Source of the DNA: Augochlora pura
Lineage: Eukaryota > Arthropoda > Insecta > Hymenoptera > Halictidae
Assembly: GCF_028453695.1 (NCBI RefSeq)
Contig: NC_135772.1
Location: 21,261,412 to 21,325,411, forward strand
Direction: 5' to 3'
Length of the DNA stretch: 64,000 nucleotides
The notes beneath the pieces were generated by a model, which saw only the letters and a program-made list of their open reading frames with translations, made no database searches and was not told the origin of the DNA. A program made the translations under genes and the position numbers. Of the stretch, positions 1-12,040 are shown in pieces (position 1 is the first letter of the stretch; the number at the start of each line of letters is the position of its first letter).

Positions 1-2355
1 GGACCGCGCCACCCGTTGCGGGGATTGGGACTCTCTTGCTCACGCGATCCCCGCCGTCAGCCTGTGTCAGCGTCTCTGTACATATGTACGCTTTGGACGA
101 GTGCGAGAGTAGAACGTACTTACTTACAATCGCATGCGCGACCGTACACGGTCGGGGTCGAGAATCGAGAATCGAGAATCGAGTATCGAGTAGTTGCCAC
201 TTCTTCATACGAGACGAGCATTTTACGCGAAAATCGTCGGGTTCCGCAGGAACTTGAGCGAGAGAAATCTCTTTTAATGTGTTCGCACCAGTAGCGTCGC
301 TAAAATATGATGAAAATGTCGTGAAAAAGAAACTAAAAATTCTCTTCATATTACGTTACGCGTTACTATTTTCAATAATGATATTTGGAAAATTCATTCG
401 ACGTTCTTTACGCGAAATAGAAAAGCGAGATCGTCGCGCGTGTGCGACGCCGCTAGCGATCTTTCCTCTCTGCGCGTTTCCAGATAAATCGTTTATCCAT
501 CGTCCACTATCGTTTCAAAACGTTGAACCGCGGTGTCTGATCCGTCTTTTCGAAATCCTATTTTTTAAATCGACGTTAGATCTAATGAAACGATTGACGA
601 CGATCGATTCTCGATTTATCATGGCCGGACAGTAATATCGTATCGAGTACCGTGTATTCGATCGAACATTCTCATCGGTATCGTTTCTTTTTTATTTTTT
701 TTTTTCGTTTTCGCGTTACGCGGCACGGATTGGGCGGTCAAAGAGGCGCTTCATGCCAAACGAACGATTAACCTCGAACTTGTCGCGACCTCGGTCCGTC
801 GCCCGCTGACTTAGGCTTCCCGTTCGGCTCGACGTTCGCAGTTCCGTATACATATGTATGCGTACGATCGCCCGTTCGCGCTCGATAAACTTCGATCCTC
901 GTTCGTGGTAAGAATCGACACCCGTTACCTACACCTATTCGTATCGAAAAGCCGATTACTTTATCAGAATCGACGCGTATACGACGTATTCCGCGCGCAG
1001 AACGAGTCGCCGAGATCTAATTTTCTTTTCTTTTTCTAATTTTTCGAGTCGTTTGGAGCAGCTTGTAAAACGTCGTGTTTCGAAGGTATCCGTCCCCGGG
1101 GGCTGCTCTATGCCGTTCGAATATTCAAGAAACATTGGTGGATGATAATTAGAAAGATGTGAATTTGTCGTGTCACGATAGACGGGGTGTGGCGTAGCGT
1201 CGCAGAGACAGGGAAATACGTTTAACGACCTCGTTGCCCTCTCAAAAATCGGCGCGAGGAGGATCGGATTCGGCGGAACGCGCCGAAAAGGAGTGAGAAT
1301 TCTAAAAGGCGTGGAGGAAGGGTGCTCGAAGAGCGCGGCGGCAAGGGAACGGAGGAAGCGGTGGAGATGGCAACAGCGACGCGACGGCGAGGAGTAGTAA
1401 CTTAGCGTCATTGAAAGGTCAACACTATCAAGTGCACACTTGTCGCGACCGGCTCGTTTACAATGCACGGTGCATCTCGAACCTCGAGTGACGAGCACGT
1501 TCGTCTCCTCCTACGGTTCGTTCACCCTTGTCCCCCGTACCGAAATTTCTTTTCAAAGTCGCGCAATTTTCCATGAATCGAACGCGTAGCACCTACAACG
1601 ATTCTTTAATTTCCACGCTGTTTCAAAATGATCGGCTCGATTCGAAAAGATCCACCGGCGACGACAACTGCACGATATACGCAGTTGTCGCATTCTGGAA
1701 AAATAGTTGCCCGTTTTCGCGATACCGAGCGCGGTTTATCCGTCTTCGGTTGATCTTGTTTACATAATTCGAAGCATTCGTTTCCGGTGTTCAAGCCAGT
1801 CTGCCCCGTTCGGATCCCTGTTCCTCTTTCAATGCAATTTGGACGTCGCGCGGTTGCGTCTCGTCGCGTCTCGTCGCAACATCGCAGTCCAATTAAACCA
1901 GTCGGTCCAACGAATTCCCCATCGTCCATTTCCAGTTTCCACGTACGCGGCGACCCGCCTTGTATTTACGTGTCAATTTCCGTACCTCGGCGGACATGGC
2001 GACAACGCCGTTAGAATGGCTGAGGGGAAGCGAGACGAGGCGAGGCGAGGCGAGATGAGGTTGAACGAGAGGAGACAGGATAGAGGATGGAGGATAGAGG
2101 CGAGATGGAAGGCATGATCGTGGTAGGGTATCTAGAATTTGAAGCTGGGCTGGTTCGTTTGGCGCGAAGCCAGGCCGACTTACCCAATTAGGTTTCATCA
2201 CTGGGTCGCCGGCAGCTTCCCTGGCTGCCAATATTTGCAATACCTAACTAAACTGATCCAATTATAACCAAACCACTGCTCCATCATTCGATTGGCGTAT
2301 AGCATAGTCGGTCTGCACCAGATACAAGACGCGTGCTCCATGCGCTCGCGTACGC

Positions 2356-2383
2356 GCACGCACGCACGCACGCACGCACGCAC
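2356..2383. repeat. (GCAC)n microsatellite
   Basis: Seven tandem GCAC tetramers. Confidence 0.97.
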
Positions 2384-3218
2384 TCGTGTGCCCAAGCGGC
2401 TCTTTTCTTCTATCGCCGACTTTTCCCTGCCCAGTCGATATTTCCATTCGCCGGGTTAAATCAACGCCTTGATTTCTCGATTGTGACGCTGGTTCGCTCG
2501 CTCGATCGATCGATCGATCGACTAATTAAGAGGTACGGTGGGCAAATTTAATCACTCGGCTATCTCGAAATATTGTCCAGCAGTTTTATCGAGCAACTTG
2601 GGGGAACATTCGATTCACGCGTGTGTCAAGGAAACCCGCTTCGATTAATTATCCATTGACTAGAATCTCACGGTCGCGACGAATCGGTGTTCCGAGTTGG
2701 AGTTACACGAATATCCATCGAAGGAAGCTACGTTTGATCATCGAATCGGTCCGATGATATTTACGTTGCTTCGAACGGGAATGAAATTGATCGGAAACGA
2801 TATTTATCGATTCGCATCGTCGCGAATCTGAAATCTAAAATCGTAAATGGAAAATCTTTCGCAGCGTCGGGTAATTTCTAGCCGACGAATAGAGAGAGAT
2901 CGCAGGAAATTCTCGATCTCGACCACGACCGCGACCGCGACCGCGAATTCTCGTACACGGCCGATGCGATGCGCACGCATGAATGCTCTCGAGGTCCGAG
3001 AAGAGAGTCCTCCTCGGCGTGGCAGTCCATTGGCATCGGCAGCAGCCAGTCCTACAGCCCGGGGAAAGCGCCGGGTGCTGCTGCTCGCCGTGTAGAAAGA
3101 GAGAAGAGACGCGATGCTCGCGGAATAATAGGAGAACGATTCGATAGAGTATAGCGCGTAGACTGTAGAGGAAGGGAGAATCGGCGGGAACGGGGTGAAA
3201 GAACTGACGGCGGGGCCA

Positions 3219-3262
3219 TGGGGACCGTGGGCACCGTGGGCACCGTGGGCACCGTGGGGACC
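3219..3262. repeat. 9-bp GTGGGCACC repeat
   Basis: Three to four units of GTGGGCACC with GTGGGGACC edge variants. It produces a Gly-Thr-Val repeat in one frame, which is not evidence of a gene. Confidence 0.9.
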
Positions 3263-4663
3263 GAACGGGTCGAGAATCGAGAGCCGAGAGAGCCGAGAAT
3301 CGGGTGGGTCGAGAGGGCCGAGGGGGGAGAATTCAGGAGCGGGAGTCGGAGCGAGAAGGAAAGAGAAGGAAAGAGAAAGATGGAAGGAGAAAGATGGAAG
3401 GAGCCGCCGTGGCCGCTCGTCGCTATTCCAGGCATTCGATTTGGTATTTTTCTTTGTGTATCGCGGATAGTTCGAATTGTTCCGCAAGCAAGGCATTGAT
3501 ATATCGTCTCGCGGGTCCTTTGAGTCGACCGCGCGGCTCCGAATTATCGTCCACGTACTCTCACGGAACAGCACGGAACGGAACCGAACCGAAGCTTCTC
3601 CTCGTGGCCCCTTTCGCCGAATGCACTCGAAACGGGGCGGGTTACACACACCCACCCCACGATAGCCTTCTCGTTTCCGACTCCCTGCCATCGCCCATAC
3701 CCGATCTCCTTTCTCCTCTCCCTCGATCCCCGATCCACCAGACCTCGGCTACCGGTCAATTTATCCAGGATTCGCCTTCCTTTTTCGATCGTACTTCGAA
3801 ATCTACCCGTGCCTACGCCGGTGTTCCCTCCGGAACGCCTCTTCGTTCTCTTTGCGCTCGCATACTTGCCTCTCTTGTTGTCCACCTTTTGCCACCGACC
3901 TCGACGGAGAACTCGCGCGTCGCGGTTGCTTTTGGAATCTCTGAAAGACGGTCTTCCGATCAAACAAGTAATCCTCGATCTTGGACCATCTGGCGTGGAC
4001 GATCCGTGTCCGTAGATCGAGCATCGCTCCTCTCTTTTCTTTCCCCACGCCCGTAGAACCGTAGAATTACGCACGCGATCTTCCAGACTTCCAGATTCCT
4101 CGAAAGTGGCCTAGTTGCTGTTTCTTTCCTAGTTGACGAAACCTTGACCCGACGGTAGCTGCTTCAGCAATTGCCAATCGACACCTTCCCTGTCGAGGCG
4201 AAATTCGTGTACCGATTCTCGTCGTTACCTACGATCGCCGATTCGACCATAGATTTTCTTTCGGTCTCGCGCGTACAAATGCTCCGCCCATCGAGAAGTG
4301 CTCGTCTTTACCTGTGACTTTCACGTCCCTTCGCCTTCTCGTTTGAAAGAATTCGTCGAAAGCGGCAGGTCGTCGTCTTACCTCGAAACAATCTCGTTAG
4401 TTTTCCCTTTTCTTTCTTCTTTCCTCGATGTTTTCGCATCTCCTCCCTCCATCGACCCCTTCCAGGCGATATTCGAGCTTTCCCCTTTCCGTGTAATCGT
4501 AAAAACGACAAGACAGATCGTTGGCACTATTATAGTGGAAGATGCAGCAGAGGGAGAAGTAGAAACGAAAGATACGAAGCGCGGGAAGGAGCGAGGACTA
4601 GGTCCGGAAAGTGGCGTGAGAACAAAGGAGGGCGGCAGAAACTGAAACTGAAATCAAACGAAA

Positions 4664-4716
4664 CGGGACGGGACGGGACGGGACGGGACGCGACGCGACG
4701 AGACGAGCCGAGCCGA
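4664..4716 (+). repeat. GGGAC pentamers grading into CGACG/AGCCG
   Basis: About five GGGAC units (G3 runs with AC spacers, G-quadruplex-capable) pass into CGACG and then AGACG/AGCCG variants, a stepwise degenerating pentamer tract. Confidence 0.93.
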
Positions 4717-5489
4717 GAGGAGAAGAAACGAAAAGGGAGATCTGGAGAAAGAGAGAGGGTCGACCGACTCTCGTGTTCCTTTTAGTCCCTGATCTTCCAC
4801 CGTGATGCCATTCTTTCCTTGTTGCACAGCCTCCTGCAATCTATTCTCGTGCTACCCTTTCAAAGCGGCCAAAGGAAATTACCCGAGATATCGGAAATCC
4901 GCGATCCGGAACGATTGTCGCCGATGGAATTAATTTCGAAATTACTCTTTCACCAGAGATTACGTTTGTTTGCGTTGAACGGTACCTCGACAGCTTGTAC
5001 TTAATCATGATAATAATAACAAAATATAGCGACAACGATGACGGCAATATTAATGATCATGGTGATAGCGTTAATTATGCGAACGAGGTGGATCCCTTAT
5101 TACAGAGAACGTTACAGCAGCGAGCACGCGAAACAAAGGTAGAAAATAATGATAGTAAAATAAGAATGAACATAGAATAAATAAGAATAAAATTCATTTT
5201 CTGTCGAGTATGTAAAAGTCCGTTTAGTCCTCTCGAGAGAAAAGGGGTCGAAAAACTCGATGTCTGTAGATTGTAAAGTATAGATTGTAGACTATAATTG
5301 TAGTAGACTATAAGGATAGATGGTTGGATCGAGGTAATGCGGTTTTCTCCAGCGGCCAATCTACCAATTACTTTCGCTTAAGACGAGAAATAAGCTCGCA
5401 GACTCGATTCAACGGTTATCCGAGCAGATAATATCGCGATAACAGCAATCGCAACTAATACGCGGTCGACGAACGACGGTGTTTGCCTC

Positions 5490-5697
5490 TTAACGCTTTT
5501 AACGCGAAAGAGACTCGCGGAAGACTATGCACCGGTTAGCCATTTACGACGAGTTTGCTCGTCGAAACGCAAAATTTTGGCATCTTTTAGCGACGAGAAT
5601 ACTCGTCAGAAACAGCTGCCGGTATAATAAATATGTACTTTGATATTCGTTGTTAACCCTTTTCTATCGGACCGGTCGCTCGACCGCAAAGAGTTAA
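5490..5697. mobile_element. possible TTAA-bounded MITE (piggyBac-like) remnant
   Basis: A ~208-bp A/T-rich patch is bounded by TTAA (5490-5493 and 5694-5697). The left end reads TTAACGCTTTTAACGCG and the right end, reverse-complemented, TTAACTCTTTGCGGTCG, a partial match. A second TTAA at 5653 is followed by CCCTTT. Inside are two compact hairpins with the same arm: CGACGAG-TTTG-CTCGTCG (5547-5564) and GACGAG-AATA-CTCGTC (5592-5607). TTAA targets and short CCCTTT-like ends are known of piggyBac-class elements. There is no transposase. The terminal repeats are weak, so this is tentative. Confidence 0.3.
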
Positions 5698-6365
5698 AAT
5701 ATAAATATTTCTCGACGCGTTGCATTCGTACGCCGACACGCGAAGCGAATCAAACGCATGGTACAGTCCAACGAGAGTAACTCGCACACCTTTCAAAGAG
5801 ATTGCAACGGCTAACCGGTTGACATGGATCTATATAGGGGTGTACCGCGCGTCGCCCGACAACACTCTTCCTCTTGTTTACGGCGATCCTCGTTCTATTA
5901 CGTTTGCGCGAATTTCTTCTCGGCTAGTTGTTCTTTCGTCGAATACCGGGAACCAACACCACTTTCGTTACGCGTCATCTGCGTGCACATGCGCGAAATC
6001 GTGCGTAACCACGTGTGCACCCGTCTCGCGAAATGTGTCTACTCGACGCCCGACACCGATGACGGACCACCCGTTGATGGAACAACGACTCTTTGGCTCC
6101 GTGTCGCTTGCCATTTTACGTCGTCTCCTCCTCGTCCTCCTCCCTTCTACTTCCGAACTGCGCTTCGTCGGTCGACGATGATTCTCATTTTTCTCGAAAG
6201 AGAAACGTTTTCGAAAGAAATGGAAGAAGATGGGTACACTTATAAAGCGAACGACGTAAACTCTGGACGAAAGGCGAACAAGTTCGAGTACAACGATACT
6301 CTTAATAATTCGAACGATAGGCGCTTTCCTCGCTGCGGCATCTTTCCTTTCGAAATTTCTCCGAA

Positions 6366-6450
6366 TGGAATGGAGTGGAGCGGAGTAGAGTGAAGTCGAG
6401 TCGTGTCGTGTCGTGTCGTGTCGAGTCGAGTGGAGTGGAGCAGAGCAGAG
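6366..6450. repeat. degenerate GAGTG/TCGTG pentamer block
   Basis: Units of GGAGT, CGAGT and CGTGT run for about 85 bp with TCGTG repeated in the middle. Confidence 0.85.
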
Positions 6451-7103
6451 TTTCCCTTAACGAGATTGTTCGCCGAACGACACCGGTGAAACGTACCGTT
6501 TGCTCGCAACAACGACGCGCGGTTTAATTATAGGTCAACGAGACAAGTACCATTTCCCTCCATTTTTGTTTCGCCAGTTCAACCAAGGCACGCTCCCGAA
6601 AAGGTTAATCGGCTTGTTTCCTTCTTAACGGCAGTCCTACCGAGAAACGCGTCTCTCGTGTTCTCTCGCTCGCTGGTCTATCTCTTCTGTGATTCCTGAA
6701 CCTGGCCCCCTAAATTTCTGAGATTCGCGCAAGTGTAGATCGCGTAACGCGCGTATTTCGTGCAACGATAAATTAGCGAATCGGAGGTAGTTTTTGTCGG
6801 TGGTGCGTTAAATGTCCTCCGGGTATTGGTTACGTTTAATATCTTTTCGCGCGCGAAACTACGCCAACGACAATCGTGGGCAGTCAGGGAGCCGGCGGAC
6901 GAGCAGGCAAGCAGGCAGGCTGCGGGCAACCTCTCAGTCGGGAGGAATACTCGACTATTTTAACCGTGAAATAACTCAGTCGAGGGTTCAGCCAGAAGGG
7001 TCGCGCGAGGCGAGTTGAAAAGAGAGGAACAAAACGAGAAGAAAGTAGAAAAAGAGAAAAAAAGAGCAGAAAGTAAGAGGTAGCCGAGGGAGCGGGCGAG
7101 CGA

Positions 7104-7146
7104 GTGAGAGTGGGAGAGAGAGAGTGAGAGAGAGAGAGAGAGAGAG
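7104..7146. repeat. (GA)n tract
   Basis: Interrupted GA dinucleotides. This is one of the few arrays here with GA rather than CT on the + strand. Confidence 0.95.
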
Positions 7147-7217
7147 CGTAGCATGATATGTGAGTCCTAAAGATAGAGCACCCGAAACAACCATAAACCT
7201 TTTTATTCCACTTGCTC

Positions 7218-7256
7218 CGTCCGCGTTCGCGTTCGCGTTCGCGTCCGCGTCCGCGT
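7218..7256. repeat. CGTTCG/CGTCCG hexamers
   Basis: Tandem hexamers with a T/C variant site. Confidence 0.93.
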
Positions 7257-8401
7257 ACGAGCACTAGTCCGACGTTTCTCCATACTACTCGCGTCCAGTC
7301 GAGGCCACCCCCGACACGTTCTTTCACTTTTTGTTTCGAACGCAACGGCGAATAAAAAAAGGAAAAAAAGGAAAACTTTCCCGAAGGTTACACTTTTACC
7401 AACAGTTTCCGGCTCTCGCGCAATGCTTAAATCTTTAACTGGCAAAATTGGAATCTTTAATTTTCGATATACCGATGATAAGGGTTTAAACAGGATTTTT
7501 GAACGTTTTGCAAATAGGATCGGATTAACCGACGAGAAGGTGATTCACGATCGTTTAGTTTTCCCAGACGAGTCCATCCGCGGACCAGGAATAATTGGTC
7601 GAACAAATAATGGCCGCGTGTGGCACCGTTCACCGACGTTTCAGCAGAGTTTCAACGCTTCGACGATGAATAGGCCGTGGGATTTCGGATCCAGGAACTC
7701 TCGCCGGTATACGTACGCGCATGCATGCATGCATACGTAGAGCATCGTAGATCGTAGAATATAGAATGTAGGAATTCGAATCCAGGATCTAGAACGAAGG
7801 ATCTATACCCACGCAAACGCCTACCACCAGCGCATTGGCAACCATCGGAGAAAATGTCTTTCGGTGCCCGGCGGTCGATTCGCGATTCTGTATCGCGTAG
7901 ACGTCGATCTTGAATAATCCGGGCCATTATTAGATTCATTGGGGTTACACATCGATCGATATAGCGCGAGTATATTTTTGTGATTCGATCGCGTTACGCA
8001 ATAAGTGTGCCGCAAAATAATTGAGCGCGCGTCGCGTATCCGTAGGCGTGTTTATGCGCGTACCGAATACTCACTACTCTAAACATAACCCGTCTCTCAA
8101 CACGCAGCGAACAGTTTCGACTATTCGCCGATAAAATCGAATCGATGTCGAGTCGCTTGCGGCTGCTCGTTCCTTATCGGTGATACCACCCCCCGTGCGT
8201 GCTCTCTGTTTGATTCTTTGTTCGTTGAATCGTACAAAATGCCAAGTATACTAAGCGCGGAGGAACGAGAAGGGTTTCATTATTTCGAAGGTTACGACGC
8301 GGCACCACGTTTCGAAATTGTTCGATAGAGTCGCGGAAGTCGATGGGAAATCCGTTTCGACGATGCGTGCGTACGCGTTTATCGGCGACGACACCAAATA
8401 G

Positions 8402-8436
8402 CTAATAAACGTAATTGTTTTTTGTTTCAGGTAAGT
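8402..8436 (+). other. candidate recursive splice site (ratcheting point)
   Basis: On the sd sense strand, CTAAT (8402-8406, a match to the insect branch-point consensus) is followed by a T-rich tract ending TTTTTTGTTTCAG at 8430 and immediately by GTAAGT (8431-8436). An acceptor abutting a perfect donor, with zero exon between, is the arrangement known from recursive splicing of long insect introns such as Ubx. The site lies 44.9 kb upstream of the first recognised sd exon. It fits stepwise removal of a very long sd intron if sd transcription starts before it. It could instead be the acceptor of an ordinary 5' exon, or chance. Confidence 0.55.
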
Positions 8437-9567
8437 TATTCGTATTATCCGGACCTATTCGATGATCTCGCATGCCTTGGAGAGATATGCCTGCACGCGC
8501 TATACACGAAGCTTCGGGATAGGTATGCACGATCGTTCCCGGTCCCTTCGGTTACAGTTTTCTGATAGGCTCGTACGCTCGTAAACCAAACGAGCTCGTG
8601 CTCCGCGCGTTCGCCCCGATTTTCCTTCGTCGCGGGTACCGCGCTCGCGGCCGTTTTACTCGATTCGGAAGACGAAACGAGCAATTGTCGCGCGCGCGCG
8701 CGCGTACTCGGGGTTGTGCGCGGAGCGATTGATAAATCGGTCGCCGCCGCGAGAACTTTGATGCAGATGCCGACGAGAGAAATTTACTCGCGAATAGCAT
8801 CGGCAATTTCTACGGTCCTTCGTCGGTACCGGTAACCTTTTGAAATATAAATTAACGACGATAAGATGCCTTTGTCGGCTCGCTTTGCGTGCCGCTGTTG
8901 CCGGCGATCGCAGTTTTCCATCGTGCCCTCCGAAGCACGCGCGCGCTCGTGCGACAACGTTTCGTACGCGCGTAACGGCCGTTGCTACCGACGCGAAACC
9001 AACGAAAAATTCTCGGAAATTCGTGATCCGCAATCTCCGATCGCAATTAACGCTCGCGCGCAACCGACCGCGCTCTCCTCGACTGCTAGAATTTTTTCCG
9101 AAGCATTCGGAATCACCCCGTCTCTGTGTCTGCTAGAAGAACTCCGCCGGACTATTTTAACCTTCGAACCAATTATCGATGTCGATTCAAAGTCGTAACT
9201 GCCGTGGCTCGCTTAGGCGATCGATTAAACAATAAACCGACTATCGTTTCTGGCATTAATTTACGTAACTGGGCAGAAAATAGCCGCCACAGTCGATTTG
9301 CTCGTATTTTATCGGCGCTGCAGGTTGCGGTCGCGCTCGAGAGCGACGAAGAGAGTCGAGAAGAGACAGAGCGAGATAGACCAGGGACTGAATTATTATG
9401 GCGATGTGCACCGCGGCCGAGAGTATACGTAGAATCCGTGTGCATTATCGTGTACACGGTACGTATATATGTAATGCGCGAATATGTATAATTTCTACGG
9501 CAGATACGCGCGTGCTTCGTAGCGTGTAGCTCGTACAGCTCGTATAGCCTGCAGCCCGCAGCCTGTG

Positions 9568-9615
9568 ACGCGTGGCGTGAAGCGTGTGGCGTGTGGCGTG
9601 TGGCGTGTAACGTGC
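9568..9615. repeat. GCGTGTG heptamer repeat
   Basis: Imperfect then perfect GTGTGGC units. Confidence 0.88.
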
Positions 9616-9746
9616 ATGTACGTCCGTGTTCGTACTCCACTACTATATTTTACGTATGGATGTAACGACGAGAATCGACCAATCGCCGCTGTCGAACGAT
9701 AAACCTGGAATTGATCCGCGTATTTGTAAACCTGCACCAAAGTGTA

Positions 9747-9785
9747 CCGCTGCCGCTGCCGCCGCCGCCGCCGCCGCCGCCGCCG
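9747..9785. repeat. (GCC)n trinucleotide repeat
   Basis: About a dozen GCC units after CCGCTGCCGCT. They read as polyalanine or polyglycine in spurious frames. Confidence 0.96.
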
Positions 9786-10096
9786 TCCTTGCGTCCCGCT
9801 TCGACGGACCTCGTAAACCACAGCTTCGTTTTACTACCCATTTCGGAATCTAATTTATCGGTCTGCGAGTCGGCGCGACCGTCCGCGTGAAACAATGGAC
9901 AGTTCGTGACGAGATCTCGACGAGTTTGTATCATTTTTGACCGTTTGATCGCCCGTGTTGTTTCGCTTTCAGCGCTCTATTTCGTTCTCGAGGGTTGCTT
10001 TTTCACGTTCGTACGCGTTAAGCGAATATATTATATCGGGTCTAGTCGCGATCCCGAAAGTGTGTCGAATTCGGACACCAGGCAACCAAGTCTGGT

Positions 10097-10116
10097 ACAT
10101 TCGGATGTCCGAATGT
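10097..10116. repeat. near-perfect 20-bp palindrome
   Basis: ACATTCGGA is followed by TG and then by its reverse complement TCCGAATGT. A dyad of this size could be a dimeric protein-binding site, but I do not recognise the motif. Confidence 0.6.
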
Positions 10117-10790
10117 AATGAAAACGATTCGGACGGTGTCGTATAGTTGAAAATATTTTGACGACGATAAATGATGTGATTTTTCACTACACTAGGTTTA
10201 TAGAATCCATCTAAACGAAAGGGTCACTAATTATTGCATTTACGGTTAATCGAATTGCAAAGATACTCGATAGATTCGATATACGTATTTGGGACCTGCG
10301 GCAAATCTTGCAAGAATTAGTTTTTCTAAACTAATAGAAAACGATTGATCGCTTACGATGGACCGCGTAAATCCTAGCGCGTCGATGTTTTTTCAACCGA
10401 CTCCTCCGTATAAACTTCCATAGAACTTTTCGTTATCGTTAACGTTTCGCACGCGCCGATCGTCGATTAGAAAATCCCGATTCGCGCGTGTCGCGTCCGA
10501 GTCGATATTTGGAAGCAGTTTCGCCTCCGTTCGTTCGAAACGTTTCGAAATCGTGCGATATCGTTTAACGAGCAATCGTTGCAGTTGGCTTTACAGTTTT
10601 TAATATGCACTAGCACGAAGACCGGTCGATGAAGCAACCAAGTTTCCTCTCAAGGCCTTTTCTAACGAGATCGTGCCGGCCTCTGGTTTAATGACATTTC
10701 AAGGGGCCAAGAAAAAGGTCAAGATGCATCGATGCAGCCAAGCTCCGGCGAGATTCGTGCCGACTCCGCGAGATGAACGCGAATGCGCTC

Positions 10791-10792
10791 CC

Positions 10793-10830
<38 letters not shown>
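10791..10830. repeat. (CT)n tract
   Basis: Pure CT dinucleotides after two CCTCTCTCTC blocks. Confidence 0.97.
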
Positions 10831-10835
<5 letters not shown>

Positions 10836-11325
10836 ACTCCTTCTCTTTCTCTTTCTTGCGTTCTCTGATCGGTAAACCGGTGCAAAAGGTAGCAAAAAGT
10901 GAAACCGCGGCGAACGAGCGAGGTACGCGGCATACGGCATGCGACGTGCGGCACGCGGCATGCGGCGATTTGTCGACAAACAATAGAAGGTCAGTGCATT
11001 TCGGAACGCTGCACGACAATATATGTATGCAAAGTTTTTGCAATCGAGCGCAATGCACTTGGTAGTTCTACGAAGTCGCGGTCGATTCCCAGTTCCGAAT
11101 AGACCAGACTGGAGTATCGTATTCCTCGAAGCAATTCGCCTACGAGGAGAACTCCGATCGCACCGGCGGTGCCTATTGTTATCGTTATCGCGGTAACGAT
11201 GGCGATCCATGGTTGGTTGGTTGGAGCCATCGATTCTAGGTAGATAATCCACGCTCGCGCATAAACTCCTGGCTTTCTGTATAAAACGAAACAACTTCCA
11301 AGATTAACGATCAATGACTAAAAAG

Positions 11326-11403
11326 CTAATAAATGGTTTTGAAAAATTACGAGTGGAATTAAAACGAAACGTTTCTTGTTTTTGCCTGCAGATCTCGGTA
11401 AGT
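11326..11403 (+). other. candidate 6-nt microexon with flanking splice signals
   Basis: A CTAAT (11326-11330) is followed by a pyrimidine-rich tract ending in TTTTTGCCTGCAG (AG at 11390-11391). Then come six bases, ATCTCG (11392-11397), and a perfect GTAAGT donor (11398-11403). The six bases would be a frame-neutral two-codon microexon, or the site could be a slightly offset relative of the recursive site at 8430. It is on the same strand as sd. There is no transcript evidence here. Confidence 0.3.
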
Positions 11404-11520
11404 TGAGCTTGACAAAGCTCATCTTTCCGTGATCGTTTAATTTCTCGATCAAACACCGTAGCTCGTGCGATCTAGTATAATCCGTACGCGGTGCGACAAA
11501 GCGAAGAAAGACGTTGTCGA

Positions 11521-11572
11521 CGACGATGCCGATGCCGATGCCGATGTCGATGTCGATGTCGACGTTGATGTT
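11521..11572. repeat. GATGCC/GATGTC hexamers
   Basis: A run of GATGCC units switches to GATGTC and GACGTTGATGTT. Confidence 0.92.
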
Positions 11573-11871
11573 GGCGTTCGCGTTGATGCCGGTGGATTCA
11601 CCTTTAATCCTACTGTTGGTAGTCGGAACATAGGAGGCTATAAAGCGGTTAGGTAACCGTTCGAGGTTCAACTGAAAGCGCTGGAAAGTGCTGACTACTC
11701 CAACACGGAACACCGATCACGCTACGCCGAAGAAAACGAACCTAGAAAAATTGAAAGAGTGACAGAAGTTGGAAGAGAGAATTGGAAGCGGAGAATGGCC
11801 GAGAGGATGGGAGGCTTACAGCCGTGGCGAACCGGTTTTCCGTATCTCCGATGACTCATCTTCCTCTACTA

Positions 11872-11980
11872 CTGTACCACTACCACTACCACTACCATTA
11901 CCACTACCATTACCACCGGTACTACCACTACCAGCGCGTAGCACAAACCACGGCGATGACGATGGCGATGGCGATGGCGA

Positions 11981-12016
<36 letters not shown>

Positions 12017-12040
12017 AGACGAAGACGAAGACGAAGACGC
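11872..12040. repeat. compound CACTAC, GATGGC, GAC and GAAGAC repeat
   Basis: TACCAC hexamers (11872-11933), a short spacer, GATGGC hexamers, about ten GAC triplets and four GAAGAC hexamers follow in succession. The Asp/Glu-rich frame is a repeat artefact. Confidence 0.93.

Larger units (their letters stand above)
1..5489. other. gene-free DNA with short simple repeats
   Basis: No coding exon is recognised on either strand. Contents are an ATCGAGA run near 165-190, GCAC repeats (2356-2383), a TCGA run (2502-2521), a 9-mer GTGGGCACC array (3219-3262) and a GGGAC/CGACG pentamer tract (4664-4716). Frames such as the antisense 295-codon one at 2804-3691 read through repeats and show no family motif. 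If sd starts before the window, this is sd intron. Confidence 0.6.
5698..8401. other. gene-free DNA
   Basis: No recognisable gene. It includes a degenerate GAGTG/TCGTG pentamer block (6366-6450), a GA tract (7104-7146), CGTTCG hexamers (7218-7256) and a GCAT run (7717-7735). Confidence 0.6.
8437..11325. other. gene-free DNA between the two splice-signal sites
   Basis: No recognisable gene. It holds a short CG run (8691-8704), GCGTGTG repeats (9568-9615), GCC repeats (9747-9785), a 20-bp near-palindrome (10097-10116) and a CT tract (10791-10830). Confidence 0.6.
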
